This document shows positions 49,803 through 60,729 of a stretch of 64,000 nt of DNA, piece after piece. Made by a program: the position numbers and the translations under genes. Each line of letters opens with the position of its first letter. The first letter of the stretch is position 1. The stretch is from Rhizophagus clarus (Eukaryota; Glomeromycota; Glomeromycetes; Glomerales; Glomeraceae), in contig BLAL01000028.1 of NCBI GenBank assembly GCA_015698045.1, positions 434,001 through 498,000 on the forward strand. Reading direction: 5' to 3'. Below the pieces are notes generated by a model. That model did no database searches and was not told the origin of the DNA. It worked only from the letters and a program-made list of their open reading frames with translations.

Positions 49803-50900
49803 ATGCCCAAAGAATTTAGTGTGGATTTGCGTTGGCGGGTTGTTTATCTTTATTACGATGATTTATCAACCGTGGATATCGCTAATACTTTACACATGAG
49901 TAAAAGTATAGTAAATAAAATTATAAAAAGATATAATCGTTGGGCATGTGTTGAGAACCCTTTCAAAGGTATTCCTGGCTGAAGAAAACAGTTTAGTAAC
50001 GAAGATTTAGAAATACTTAGAAATCTTATAACGGAAAAGGTGGATTGGTACTTAGATGAATTAGTTTATGAGATGGAATGTATAACTGGAAAAAGAGTAT
50101 CTGTTGCAGCTCTTTGGCGTTCACTTCAATATTTAGGAATTACTAGGAAAAAGGTAAAACATGCTATATATTTTATTTTATTTTTATTTGATATTGATTG
50201 TCTAAAAAAATTTTTTTGAAAGTTACATAAAGCAGCATTGGAAAGAAACGAAATTATACGCGCACATTATTTAGCTACTATTGGAGAGCATTATACTCGG
50301 AATCAGCTTATTTTTCTTGACGAAAGTGCCAAAGATGAAAGAAGTTTAACAAGGTTATATGGATATTCACCTAGAAATATACGCGCCCAAAAAAAGTAGC
50401 TTTTATACGAGGAAAGCGTTATACCATCTTGCCTGCCCTTACTTTAGAAGGATTTGTTGCTGTTGATATATTTGAAGGATCTTGTGATAGAAAAAAATTT
50501 GTTGATTTTGTTCTTGATCAAGTAGTAAGTGACATTTATGCAATTTTGTTTATTTATTTTTCATGTTAGATAAAAATTTATTATTTATTTTTAGGTACCA
50601 ATAATGAATCCATATCCAGGTGATAATAGCGTTATTGTGATGGATAATGCTAAAATTCATCATGATAATGAGTTAGTAGTATTGTTAGAAGAATTAGGAT
50701 GTAGAGTTGTTTTTCTCCCCCCTTACTCCCCCGATTATAACCCTATTGAAACCGCATTCTCAACCATCAAATCATGGATTAGACATAATCGTGATTTTAT
50801 GGAAGCATGTAATAATCCTGTATATGCATTATTAGTTGCATGTAGTCAAATAACTCCCCAAATGGCGCAATCATACTTTGATGCATCAATTTATGTTTAG
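49803..50900 (+). pseudogene. DD34E Tc1/mariner-type transposase, one nonsense and one frameshift
   Basis: Exons 49803-50153, 50223-50524, 50595-50900 with GT-AG introns. The N-terminal helix-turn-helix (FSVDLRWRVVYLYYDDLSTV, then IANTLHMSKSIVNKII) binds the TIRs. The catalytic domain has IFLDES, VIVMDNAKIHH and FLPPYSPDYNPIE. The second Asp and the Glu are 34 residues apart (DD34E). It would cut and reinsert the element at TA. Breaks: TGA at 49980-49982 (codon 60, GIPG*RKQ, likely from CGA), and an A-run at 50389-50395 with one base missing, which shifts RAQKK out of the frame that continues VAFIRGKRYTILPALTLEGF. All other segments are intact. Confidence 0.88.
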
Positions 50901-51015
50901 AAAAATTGTTTTATTAGAAAATTTTATTTACACTTAGAAAGCCAATTTTATTAGAAAATAAAACAAATATTTTGAATTAAAATATCATATGAATGCTAAT
51001 TTTTATATTATGTAA

Positions 51016-52796
51016 TCAAAATCGTTGTGCTGCTTGTTTTATATTCTTTTGCCATCCAATTTTCACCACTCCTAATTTTTGCAGTTGTTCATCAGATAAA
51101 TCTTTTATGGCATTGACAGTGATTGCTTCTTCAAGAAAAGCCTCTTCAAAATTGGCATATACGTTATTACAATTATACTTTAAATCCAAACTACTCAAAA
51201 ATTCACCAATTGTAGGTAATTTGGTATTTGGTGATAATGGTGTATTTGAATTATTATAAGATGTATATAATGCTGATGTGGATTGATCCTGATGTCCCTG
51301 AACATTGGAATTCTGATAGAACTGTGGTGGTAATTGAAAAATAATAGGTGTAACAGCAGGAGTAGTAGGAGGCGCTTGACTAACCTGTACTTGCGTTGTC
51401 AAATTATTTTTATTGACAGACACACCTGATTTTACAATATCAAATGTTGGAAAAGACAGAGGGATTTCGTAAGTAGTTCCTTTATTGATCTAAATAAAAT
51501 TAATGGTAAGTTTTTATTGAATCCACATTATAAACCAACAAAAATCATACAATTTCCCGAGCCCAAAGCTGCAACCTTGCAGGATTAAGTTGCAGGTGGC
51601 GATGATCTTGAATATAACATGAAGTTGTATGTATATTACACTTATACTTTTCACATAAAGCCGTGATAACTTCTGATCGTTTCTTTTCTTTCTTTGATAA
51701 ATCTGCTTCTCTAATTGCACGTGATTTCTTCTTTTTTTTAGATCGCAATTCAATTTCTTCTTCAACAGAAGATGAATTACTCTCATCAGAACTCTAAAAA
51801 AATTTAAATGTTAACCATTTTGCTTATTACTGTATATTTCACAAATCACAGTATATAAAAAAAATACTTTACCTTTTTATGTTTTTTGCTAGATTTTTTA
51901 TTTTCTGTGATGTTATTTTTCATATCAATTATCATTGACATTTTCTTTCCAACTGAAATTACTTTTTTATACTCATCAAGAAATTCTTGAAAATCTAGTT
52001 CATCTTCAAGTTCATTAGAAGGCCCATGTGCATTCATTGCTTTGTATGATGTAGTATAATTTGTTGACTTGATTTTTTTCCCCAGAACCTTTTGAACTAT
52101 TGAATTTATTTTCTCCATAACATTTTTATAATTAGCTGGTTGGATAGTCAAAGTTTTTGCTGTAGGCATTTTTTTATCTTTGTTCTTAATAATTATTTGT
52201 ACTTTGACTTCGTCTACATTATCTTCTTCACTATCTTTTTCGCTATCTTCTTCTTCACTGTTGTCTTCTTGACTATTATATTCTTCACTATCTTTTTCTA
52301 TACCAACATCTCCTTCCATATTATTATTACCTTTCACACTATTATCACTTTCTATATTATTATTTCCTTTTACATTATTATCTTCTATTGCACTGCTATT
52401 ATCTTTATCTTCAGAAAATGTATCATTTTCTACATCTAAAACAACCATTTTTGTTTTTCTAGTGGGTTTTTTACCTTTGTCCTTATCTCCTAACCTTTGG
52501 AATTTACTGTTACATGCTATACAAAAAGTATATGAAAATGAATCATTAAAATTACTATTATAACTAAACTTTGTGTTAGCAGTAAATAGAAACTCATTTG
52601 CAGTTAGTATAGGTTGATTTGGAGTAAAAACACGTTAATATATTTGCTGTCCACGCTTGGGATTATTGACTCTTACTGGTTGTTTACTTTTTTTACACTT
52701 ACATAAATTTTTTTGTGGAGTTTTAAAACAGTATAAGCATTTTTGACACGTATAACAGGTGCCTAAAAGATATTTACAAGTAGAAATTTCTGCCAT
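51016..52796 (-). pseudogene. Transposon-borne Cys-rich / SAM-domain protein, one nonsense codon
   Basis: Exons 52796-51873, 51793-51551, 51489-51016 on the minus strand; 547 codons in frame except TAA at 52637-52635. The N-terminus has paired cysteines (CKYLLGTCYTCQKCLYC, CKCKK, later FCIACNSKFQRL), likely zinc-binding. Next is a very acidic Asp/Glu/Asn/Ser repeat region (KGNNNxE, EEDSEKDSEED). Exon 2 has a basic stretch and CNIHTTSCYIQDHRHLQLNP, followed by LQLWAREI. The last 67 residues (LPTIGEFLSSLD, then EEAITVNAIKDLSDEQLQKLGVVKIGWQKNI) match a SAM domain, a protein- or RNA-interaction fold. I recall this protein family as multi-copy in Rhizophagus; its place inside the TIRs suggests it belongs to the transposon. 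Function unknown; a DNA-binding accessory protein is a guess. Confidence 0.75.
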
Positions 52797-53074
52797 TTGA
52801 AATACTTCAAACGCGAAAATAATCTAACATTTGCGCAGATTTATTATAACATCTATTCAATATTGTTGATTACTAAATTAGTTTATTTAGTCAAAAATTG
52901 GTAATACAATAATACAATCAGTTATCAGTAGTACAAAATCATTTTTCAATTAATTTTCGATGTTTTCAGTGTTTTCGGTGTTTTCGATACTGTTAATTTT
53001 AATTGATCGATAAATCACCTGACCACAGTAATTCGAAAACGGCGATAATTAAAATATATTTAAATTTATTATCA

Positions 53075-54984
53075 ATAAAATCAACCAACTCTTTTTGCTA
53101 ACGTGTTGAACCAAATTTTGGCAAAAAAATTTTTTTAAAAAATTTTTTATATTCAACGTGTTTTCTGAATACGAAACACATATAGTCATGACTTCTTTAC
53201 AGAAACATGTACATACAAGACATACGATGAGTTTGCATAACGTTTTATAACTTTATTTTATAGGTCTTTACTTTCTCTCGAGACATAAACCCACATATAA
53301 TACTTAACAAGACTAGTATAGCTGAGTGGAAAAAAGCTAGTCAACGAGGGTGCTATACCAAGACCGCTGCACTTACACCTATAATACAACAGACCACAGA
53401 AAAAAAGCTCAATGAAAAACTTGTGATGCTTCTCTCTTACTACCTTACTTTGATTCTCGCACTTGTTAGGTCCTGGTACCCCAAAAAGCCAGAGTTCCCA
53501 ATTTTAGGGTGTGTAAACAACACGTCAAACATCCCAGATTTGGACCTTACACAGGAGATGAATATGGATATTTCATCATCTGACTCGCATCAATCAACAA
53601 CATCGCAACCTCACACAAATGCTGTCAACAGCCTAATCAAGACTACGCCTAAAGGCAAAGACAAAAAGAAGAAAAAGAAGCAAAAAACAATATCCTATGA
53701 TGATATTGACAAAGACTTTCAGTCTTCTGATGATTCTGAGGCAGAGTTTTCACAAGTTCCTCTTTTTCAGCCACCTCCCCCACCTTTACATGACACGGTC
53801 AAGAAAATTGAAGAATCTTCTGCACCGCCACTGGACAGTCATGCTGGTAAAGAAAAATGTCTTAAGGTGTAAGACGCTGAGGTTATGCAAACCATCACCA
53901 GATATCAGGCTCCCAAGGGTTGCCAGTTTGTTCAAAATATCCTAATATATGACGTTTCTGCAAAGTGGGATAACTATGAATTATTATCTCACCTATCCAC
54001 TTGGAGTAATGTAATATTGATATCGACCAAGTGCTAACGCAAATATAAGATGGTATGATGCAAACTATTCATTTCAGAATTCTTCCAAAATTACGAAGCA
54101 CAGTAGATGGCTCCTCTTGCAGGTATACCTACTCGATAGTTTCTGACAACCTGGAATCTTGCTGAATGAAAAGAAAGAGAAAGATTCTAAGCTGTTATTT
54201 ACGATCTGCCTGAATCTATAAATATGGCTTCGCTTACAGTACTCCAACATTTAACTTTTCTCAGTGAATTGAATATTAAAATGTTCAAAGAAATAAAATT
54301 CTCAGATGAATCGCGTAAGATTATCAGTTACTTTGAAACCTGAGAACACTTACAGAAGTGTATTAGTAATCTGACCCTCTGGTATGGTAAGAACATTTCA
54401 TGATGCAAACATACCACGATCCTGATGAAATCCAAGAAGATTAGTCCTACCTCCCTTGCATTCGGCTAAGCGAAAAAATCAAGGAGATCATGTTGACACC
54501 AAATCTTCTAACAAATTGTCCAAGTCTATTCCAGCTACTGGGTCGAACAAGACCCACATAAGAAATCTTAGGATGAAGGATTCAAAGACACATCAACGAA
54601 AAGATAACTCTGATTCACAGGCGCCTAAGAAAATATTGATACGGCATGGCTCCAAATCTAAGATCTCTAAACGTGATCTTTATGCGGAAGTCAAGACAAT
54701 TAAGAAGATCCTGGGTAAATTAATAAGTAATCTTAAATTGAAGTGAAGAAATGATCAGATATTTACTTAGCAGCTTAGATTACCTTTTTTCATAGAATTT
54801 TTCTTTTTTTCTACCTTTCTATCCTGTATACTTTTAATAATTTGTTAATATTCTAGGCAGATGGTAAGACTGACCCTAGGGTTAGGAGTGTTCTTTCATG
54901 TATAAACGGATACTATGTATTCTACCTATTTTAATAAAGTAACATGGCTCCAACATCTTTAAAACCAAAAAAAAAAAAAAAAAA
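53075..54984 (+). mobile_element. 1.9-kb retroposed element with poly(A) and 19-bp target duplication
   Basis: ATATTTAAATTTATTATCA is perfect at 53056-53074 and 54985-55003. The plus-strand 3' end is a 19-base A-run (54966-54984). This is the signature of target-primed insertion by LINE machinery. The insertion lies 9 bp from the end of the Tc1/mariner element. Its content is a degenerate ORF1-like protein (next entry), with no reverse transcriptase. Confidence 0.85.
53276..54746 (+). pseudogene. Degenerate LINE ORF1-like protein
   Basis: Open 53276-53872 (SRDINPHIILNKTSIAEWKK, PKKPEFPILGCVNNTS, a KGKDKKKKKKQK stretch, acidic Ser/Asp region, PPPPPLHD). It is followed in pieces by RYQAPKGCQFVQNILIYDVS, AKWDNYELLSHLSTWSNVI, then (other frames) AVIYDLPESINMASL and RKIISYFET. 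A Lys/Ser-rich C-terminus is open at 54456-54746 ending KKILGKLISNLKLK. This order (RNA-binding-like core then basic tail) resembles ORF1-type proteins of Rhizophagus non-LTR elements as I recall them. At least ten stops or shifts. Confidence 0.55.
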
Positions 54985-55003
54985 ATATTTAAATTTATTA
55001 TCA

Positions 55004-56164
55004 GGTTAAATTACTTGTATCATAATCATTATTTTTTAAATTGTTTTTTAAAATATAAATTGTTAGTAAATTTTTTTTTTAATAAATTTAAAAAAAAAAC
55101 TACCAGAGGTACTATATTTTTTTTTACTTATTTATCCAAATAACCAGATCATAATACCAGTTATATAAGTTCAAAAATTAAATAAAGTGTATGTAATATT
55201 AATCTAAAAATAATATTTTTCTTTTTTATATTAACTTATTATGAGATAAGTTTATTTAAACTTTAGATTTTATTTTTTTTTTTAAGCTAATGAAAGAAAA
55301 TTTTTTTTTTAAAATCAATTTTTTTTTAAAAAATTATAAATCACACTATTTCTTTTTTTTTTTAAATTTTTTAATTAATAGCATAACCTTTAACTTCAAA
55401 ATTAAATATTATAACAAGTAAGTTTTTTTTTCTTTTTTTTGTCTCTTATTTAGTATTTATATCCAAATACTATTTAAATAAACAGATCTGTCTCTGTTAA
55501 GAATTTTTAAAACTAGTTATTTAATAAACTATTTTTTTACAAATTTGAGTATCTATCTGAATTAATCTTAATTTTTGTAGATGACTAACAGGTCTATTAG
55601 TAAGTTTATATCTGAATAAAATCTGTGAAAATAATATTCAATAATCCAATAATCTTATATATAATATTATTTATATTGAATTTTTAATTTATTATTTATT
55701 TGATTATTTGTAATATATATTTAATGTTTAATAAAATAATAAAAATGTAAAATACCAGTTTTATTATTTTAATTACATATAATTTATAACTTCATATAAA
55801 ATATAAATTAAAAATAATAGTTTAAATTTCAATAATATTATTAATTACCTGTTAGGTTAAAGGATGGATGGTAGCAAGGTGGTAATTATTTTATTCTAAA
55901 AATATTACATAACTAAATAAATCAGGTTTAATTCTTGTTCTTTTGATAATTAAAAGGTTATTTACATCTAAAAAAAGTTATTCTGAAAATGTAAATGTTG
56001 TTCAAATTATAGATGTCACCCAAATCCAAAATAATTTGAGATTACGCAGTCCAAATATACAAATCCAAATTAAAATAATTTGGGTGGTATCTATAGTTCA
56101 AATATTTAATATTTTTCTAGATAATTGGCTTAAAACTGGAAACTTTTTTTTTCTTTCATTTCAC
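55004..56164. other. AT-rich stretch, no gene
   Basis: A/T runs and short repeats. A near-duplicate string 'ATCCAAAATAATTTGAGATT/ATCCAAATTAAAATAATTTG' occurs near 56025-56085. No sustained frame. Confidence 0.5.
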
Positions 56165-56480
56165 TAAATATATAGATCTTTTTCAAATAAAATTTCATCT
56201 AAAGCTAAATATTTACTTACTTCATCTTCAGCAGTTGATAGTTTAGTAAAAATAATAAATAATGATCTTTTTTTTTGCTAAAATTAAAAAGCTAATATAA
56301 TAGTGGGTTGATTAAATTTTATTTCATTATACTCATTTTTCAATTTATTTATTGCATCCTATTTTTGATCATGTATAAATAATCACAACTTTTTTAAATG
56401 TAGATTAAACAAAGCAATCAGAAGAACTTTAGGTAATATTAGATTAAAATAATGAACTATTGCATAATACAAATTTTTTT
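56165..56480 (-). pseudogene. hAT transposase C-terminal fragment
   Basis: The minus strand reads NKLKNEYNEIKFNQPTII and, further on, KLSTAEDEVSKYLALDEILF with EKD, the region just before the hAT dimerisation block (usually followed by a WW pair). Probably the distal end of the relic at 57.8-59.7 kb, separated by inserted foldback elements. Confidence 0.55.
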
Positions 56481-57000
56481 TATTTGATCTAAAAGATTGT
56501 AAATATTAATTGATATACTAATAATTTCGTTATCAAAAATTTCTTAAAAATATCAGTAATTCTATGGTGACTATCATCTATAAACCACCATAATATTATG
56601 TGACTTCAAACTTTTATAAATCATAAACTAAATGATATAAAAAAAAACTAAACTGATAAAATGATAGAGCAATATGAACTGCATATTTCCATCAGTTTGT
56701 TTTATAAGATTTAATAATATTATTAAGTTTTATTATGGATCAAAAATAGATAAAATTAGTAAGTAACAGTAATAAAAATGAAAAATTTCAGATTTTTTCT
56801 CATGGATTTTTTTATAGAATCTATAAAAATTCCATGAAATATGGTAAAAAAAAATTTTGCTGCTTATATGACAAAATTTATATTTAAATAAAGTATTGTA
56901 AAAAATAAGTTACACAATATAAATAAATACATTTTTAAAATTTCAGATTGAGTGGTTTATAGATAACAACCACCATATCAAGATTAATATTAATTATATA

Positions 57001-57797
57001 AATCAGACCACTTTTATAATAAAATTTATGCAAATTTAATTAAATTTTATTTTATAATCTAGTAATTAGATTTTAATAAACTTTTTTGTTTTGCAACTCT
57101 TAATATTCTCTTTAAAATAAAAAAAAAGTTCATTAAAATTAAGCTAGTAAATCACAAAATAAATGCAAAAAAATAATTTTTTAATAAATGAATGGATTCC
57201 AAATTTTGAATCTGATTTTTCAATGAAAAAATTATTTATTATAATTATTATTTTTTTATTTTAAAAAGAATATTGAAAATTACAAAATAAAAAAAAGTTT
57301 ATTAAAATCCTATTACTAGATAAATAAATTTAATTTTAAAAATAAATTTAATTATCATAAAATAAAATTTAATTAAATTTGCACAAATTTTATATTATAG
57401 AGGTGATCTGATTTAGTATTGCAATCTGGATATTTACAGATGGACACATTTTGATAATTGTACACATATTTAATTAATAAAAATGAGGATTTTTTTTTAA
57501 GTATATCACTAAGGCTATATTTCATAATATAATAGATTTAAAGCCTTTTCTAAATATAAAATTAAAGAGAAATTCAATTCAGATTGAAAATTTATCTGAC
57601 AATGAAAAATTCAATCTGAATAGGATTTCTCTCTCTTTTTATTATTAATAAAATTTTTAATTTTTTTATATTATACCTTGAGATATTATCTTAAGATATC
57701 TTAAAAAAATTCTTACCTTTATTAATTTAAATTTGTGTATAATTGCCAAAATGTGTTCATCCGCAGATATTCAGATTGCAACTCTAATCTGATTTAT
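57001..57797. mobile_element. Two nested inverted-repeat elements inside the hAT relic
   Basis: Outer arms: ATAAATCAGACCACTTTTAT at about 57001 pairs with sequence ending ATCTGATTTA near 57412. The similarity continues about 80 bp (ATGCAAATTTAATTAAATTT against AAATTTAATTAAATTTGCAC). A second inverted pair (TTGCAATCTGGATATTTACA near 57419 against its complement ending at 57782) lies next to it, with ATCTGATTTA on both of its sides. That arrangement suggests the second inserted at the right end of the first with a ~10-bp duplication. A smaller inverted pair (CAATTCAGATTG/CAATCTGAATAG) sits near 57575-57625. Confidence 0.45.
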
Positions 57798-58573
57798 ATG
57801 TGAATTAGTAATTAATGAGGTTATTGATGCTTTTTAAAAATGAACAAATCCATTTCATAATTTCTATAATAGTAAAATTCATGTTACTTACTATAAGTAC
57901 AGTATTTCTTTCTTCTAAATAATCTGTTATATCTGCAAAATAAAAAAGTATTTGAGTTAGATCTAAAATTAATAATTATTCATCTTCTGATATTATTATA
58001 CTTTTTAGTTGCTTTGCATTCTTTTGTGAATCAGGATCAGTTTTAAGCTCAAGACAATTAAGTAATTCTTTAATATATTCTTGTAATTTAATGAGGTAAC
58101 ACTAGATTAAGTAACTAGATTTACCTAGTGGAAATATTAACAATAGTGTTTAAATACTTGAAAGTTTTAAAGATATTTTAAAATAAATTAAATTGAATAA
58201 AATATTAGAAAATTTTTTGTTTTTTCATTAAAATTTGAATAATAAAAAAATAATAATTGCTACAAATTCATTATTATTTTCTTTATTATTAGCAAGAGAA
58301 AGATGATCTTTTTAAACCTTTAAAGCCTTTTAAATTGTTTAAGTATCATAAAAAAATCTATTAAATGTTTTACTTGTAATATTAAAATTTTTGCTATATA
58401 TAATCCCTTTTTTATATATTATCAGTTGCAATGTATAGGCAAAATAACCAATTCAATTAACTCCATTTAATAATTTAATAGATTTTTTCATATTTGAACC
58501 ATTATCAGTGATGATTGTAATCATAATATGCCTTATTTTTTATTGCTTTCAGCTATATGCTCAGCAGTATATG

Positions 58574-59367
58574 TAAGGATGGTGCTGCAAATAAGCAATT
58601 GCGAAATAATTGCGATTTACGGTATTGCGGAACATTGCGGATTTTTAAACCTAAATATCCGCAATTCCGCAATCCGCAATTGTCCGCAATTCCGCAAATA
58701 TTCCGCAATTCCGCAAAGTACTGCAATTCAATTGCGGAATAATTGCGGAATTGCGGCACATTTGCGGAATTGCGATACATTTGCGGAATTGCAATTTCGC
58801 TAAAGCAATCCAAAAAAACGTTGCGAAACGTTTTTTTTAATTAAAATATACTTTGAAAAAACGTTTCGCAACGTTTTTTCTTTAAATTAATTAAAAAAAC
58901 GTTGCGAAACGTTTTTTTTAATTAAATATACTTTGAAAAAACGTTTCGCAACGTTTTTTCTTTAAATTAATTAAAAAACGTTGCGAAACGTTTTTTTTTA
59001 ATTAAATATACTTTGAAAAAATGTTTCGCAACGTTTTTTCTTTAAATTAATTAAAAAAACGTTGCGAAACGCTTTTTATTAATTAAAATACTTTGAAAAA
59101 ACGTTTCGCAACGTTTTTTCTTTAAATTAATTAAAAAAACGTTGCGAAACGCTTTTTATTAATTAAAATACTTTGAAAAAAGGTTTCGCAACATTTTTTC
59201 GTTAAATTAATTAAAAAAACGTTGCGAAACGTTTTTTTTATTAAATCAGTTCGGTAAACTGCCAAAACTGATCAGGTGAATTGCGGAATTGCGGTTCACT
59301 AACCGCAATTCAACTCCAAAATCCGCAATATTGCGGATTTGATAAATCAATTGCGGCACCATCCTTA
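58574..59367. mobile_element. 794-bp hAT MITE, AGTATATG target duplication, palindromic core array
   Basis: TIRs TAAGGATGGTGCTGCAA and, inverted, TAAGGATGGTGCCGCAA differ at one position. AGTATATG stands perfectly on both sides (58566-58573, 59368-59375). Subterminal zones are packed with ATTGCGGAATTGCGG repeats (58600-58800, 59278-59355). The centre is a tandem array (next entry). Excision restores the frame of the hAT relic it interrupts. A MITE of one hAT family inside another hAT. Confidence 0.9.
58810..59240. repeat. Five-unit ~84-bp array of paired GTTGCGAAACG motifs
   Basis: Each unit has AAAAAACGTTGCGAAACGTT, T-run, AATTAAA(A)TATACTTTGA, then the inverted motif AAAAAACGTTTCGCAACGTT, and CTTTAAATTAATT. 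Each unit is itself a hairpin and the whole array is nearly symmetrical. The AACGTT...AACGTT core resembles the spacer palindromes of the exon-like arrays, but there are no splice-like signals here. Confidence 0.85.
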
Positions 59368-59720
59368 AGTATATGAATATTAGATATATTCAATAATTAA
59401 CGTAATTTCTTTAAAAATAAAATCTGGATTAAGATATTAACATATAATTTCAAGAAATCTTCTATGATTTCTGCCAGTCTACAGATCTGCTATTAATGTT
59501 ACAGATATTACTTCTCTCTCTATTTATTCTACCATTTTTAGATATGTTAAATTATATGCTTAATGTATAATTATTTTTATAGCTTTTGCTTCTAATATTA
59601 GAATGCAATATCTAATTTATTATAAAAAATATAAACTGAATGAAGAGCTATTAATAATAGAAAAAGGCTGTAAATCATCAATGATTCAATTAACCAGAAA
59701 TTAATGAAGCAGCTTTTACC

Positions 59721-60729
59721 ATTTTTCTGAATATTTTTTGAATTTTTGTTGCTTATCCTATAAAATTAGATAAAATAAAATTGTAAGTTAAAAATACTAT
59801 TAAATTATAAAAATATTTAAAAGAAAATAAAAAAATAAATACTTTACCATAGGTTATTTTTTATCTTTAATTATATTATGAACAGATTATAAATGACAAA
59901 TTTTATTACCCATTGAATCATCATGTTTAAGTTTATGTCACTATTACTTGACATATAATAACTAATTCATCCTTATTATTAAACCCTTTGATAAAATGAT
60001 CCCATATTTAACTGGTTTTTTTTCTTAAAATTCTTTATTTTTTTTTATCAGTTGAATAAAGTCTTCATGATAAGGTGATGTATTTAGAGAAGCAGTATTC
60101 AAAAAGAGCGTAATTCTAGTTTTTTGTATTATTTTGAATATATTGAATATTTTATATTTTATTATAATTATTTTTTTTTTTTTTTGGTGTTGAAGCCGTA
60201 CCATCATTTATTAAGCAAGATAGGATTACAACTATAATCACTTCTGACTAGCTATGGGTACTCCCAGTTCTAAAACCGGTCTAATCATCCACCAAATTTT
60301 ATTATAATTATAAATTTTTTTTTTTTTTTAATGATCTATATATACTTTTATTGATATTTAGTTCATATATCATATAAATAATTTATCAGAAGCTATATTT
60401 ACTTTGACCTGCAGAATGCGATCATCAAAATCATAATTATAAATTATATATGTTATGTATATATATAATTATAATTATATTACATTAATTATTGCAAGTA
60501 GCTTGACCTTAATACTAATCATTATCTGCTAATATAAATAGATATCCAAGATCAGATTAAGTTACGTGACTAATCTGAACTGATATTTTTTTTTGGGTCA
60601 GTTCAGTTTAGGTAATTTGCCTTGATCTGACGCAACCTGTTTGACTTAATAACCTGCCCTGACCTGACTCAACCCATTTTACCTAAAGGTATTTGAGTCA
60701 TTTTGAATAATCAGATAATCTATTTATCT
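59721..60729. other. AT-rich stretch, no gene; TGACCTGA-rich at its end
   Basis: 60590-60700 repeats TGACCTGACTCAACC-like words. Related strings recur at 61858-61985 and 63445-63605, so they may be subterminal repeats of related elements. No TIR/TSD pair could be fixed. Confidence 0.45.

Larger units (their letters stand above)
49492..53045. mobile_element. 3.55-kb Tc1/mariner-like transposon with a second gene
   Basis: TIRs of 27 bp with one mismatch (left TCGCCATTTTCGAATTACTG then TGGTCAG; right inverted, G for A at position 6) lie between TA dinucleotides (49490-49491, 53046-53047). The element carries a DD34E transposase on the plus strand (49803-50900) and a three-exon gene on the minus strand (51016-52796) in tail-to-tail arrangement. 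Both are broken by few mutations, so the copy is fairly young but inactive. Confidence 0.85.
57840..59720 (-). pseudogene. hAT transposase pseudogene, split by a 794-bp MITE
   Basis: The minus strand, right to left, reads EEVISVTLIADL (near 59520), TGRNHRRFLEII, YLNPDFIFKEITLIIEYI (near 59400), then the MITE. After it come TAEHIAESNKK, TDNGSNMKKSIKLLNGVN (near 58500-58440), LQLIIYKKGI, RFFYDT. Farther left is SIIISEDEWLLILDLTQILF-like sequence with FADITDYLEERN (near 57960-57900). These match the hAT order: first catalytic Asp block (TADLWT-like), TDNGSN, HTLQL, then the helical C-terminal half. It has many stops and frameshifts, so it is a dead copy. Confidence 0.75.

Noticed and set aside
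52140-52439. Plus-strand open frame of 99 codons opposite the Cys-rich/SAM gene
   Set aside because: Shadow of the acidic Asp/Glu/Asn repeat on the other strand; hydrophobic Phe/Ile translation without features.
58528-58813. Open frames on both strands rich in Asn/Ala/Arg/Cys
   Set aside because: Produced by the GCGGAATT subterminal repeats of the hAT MITE, which are open in several frames at once.
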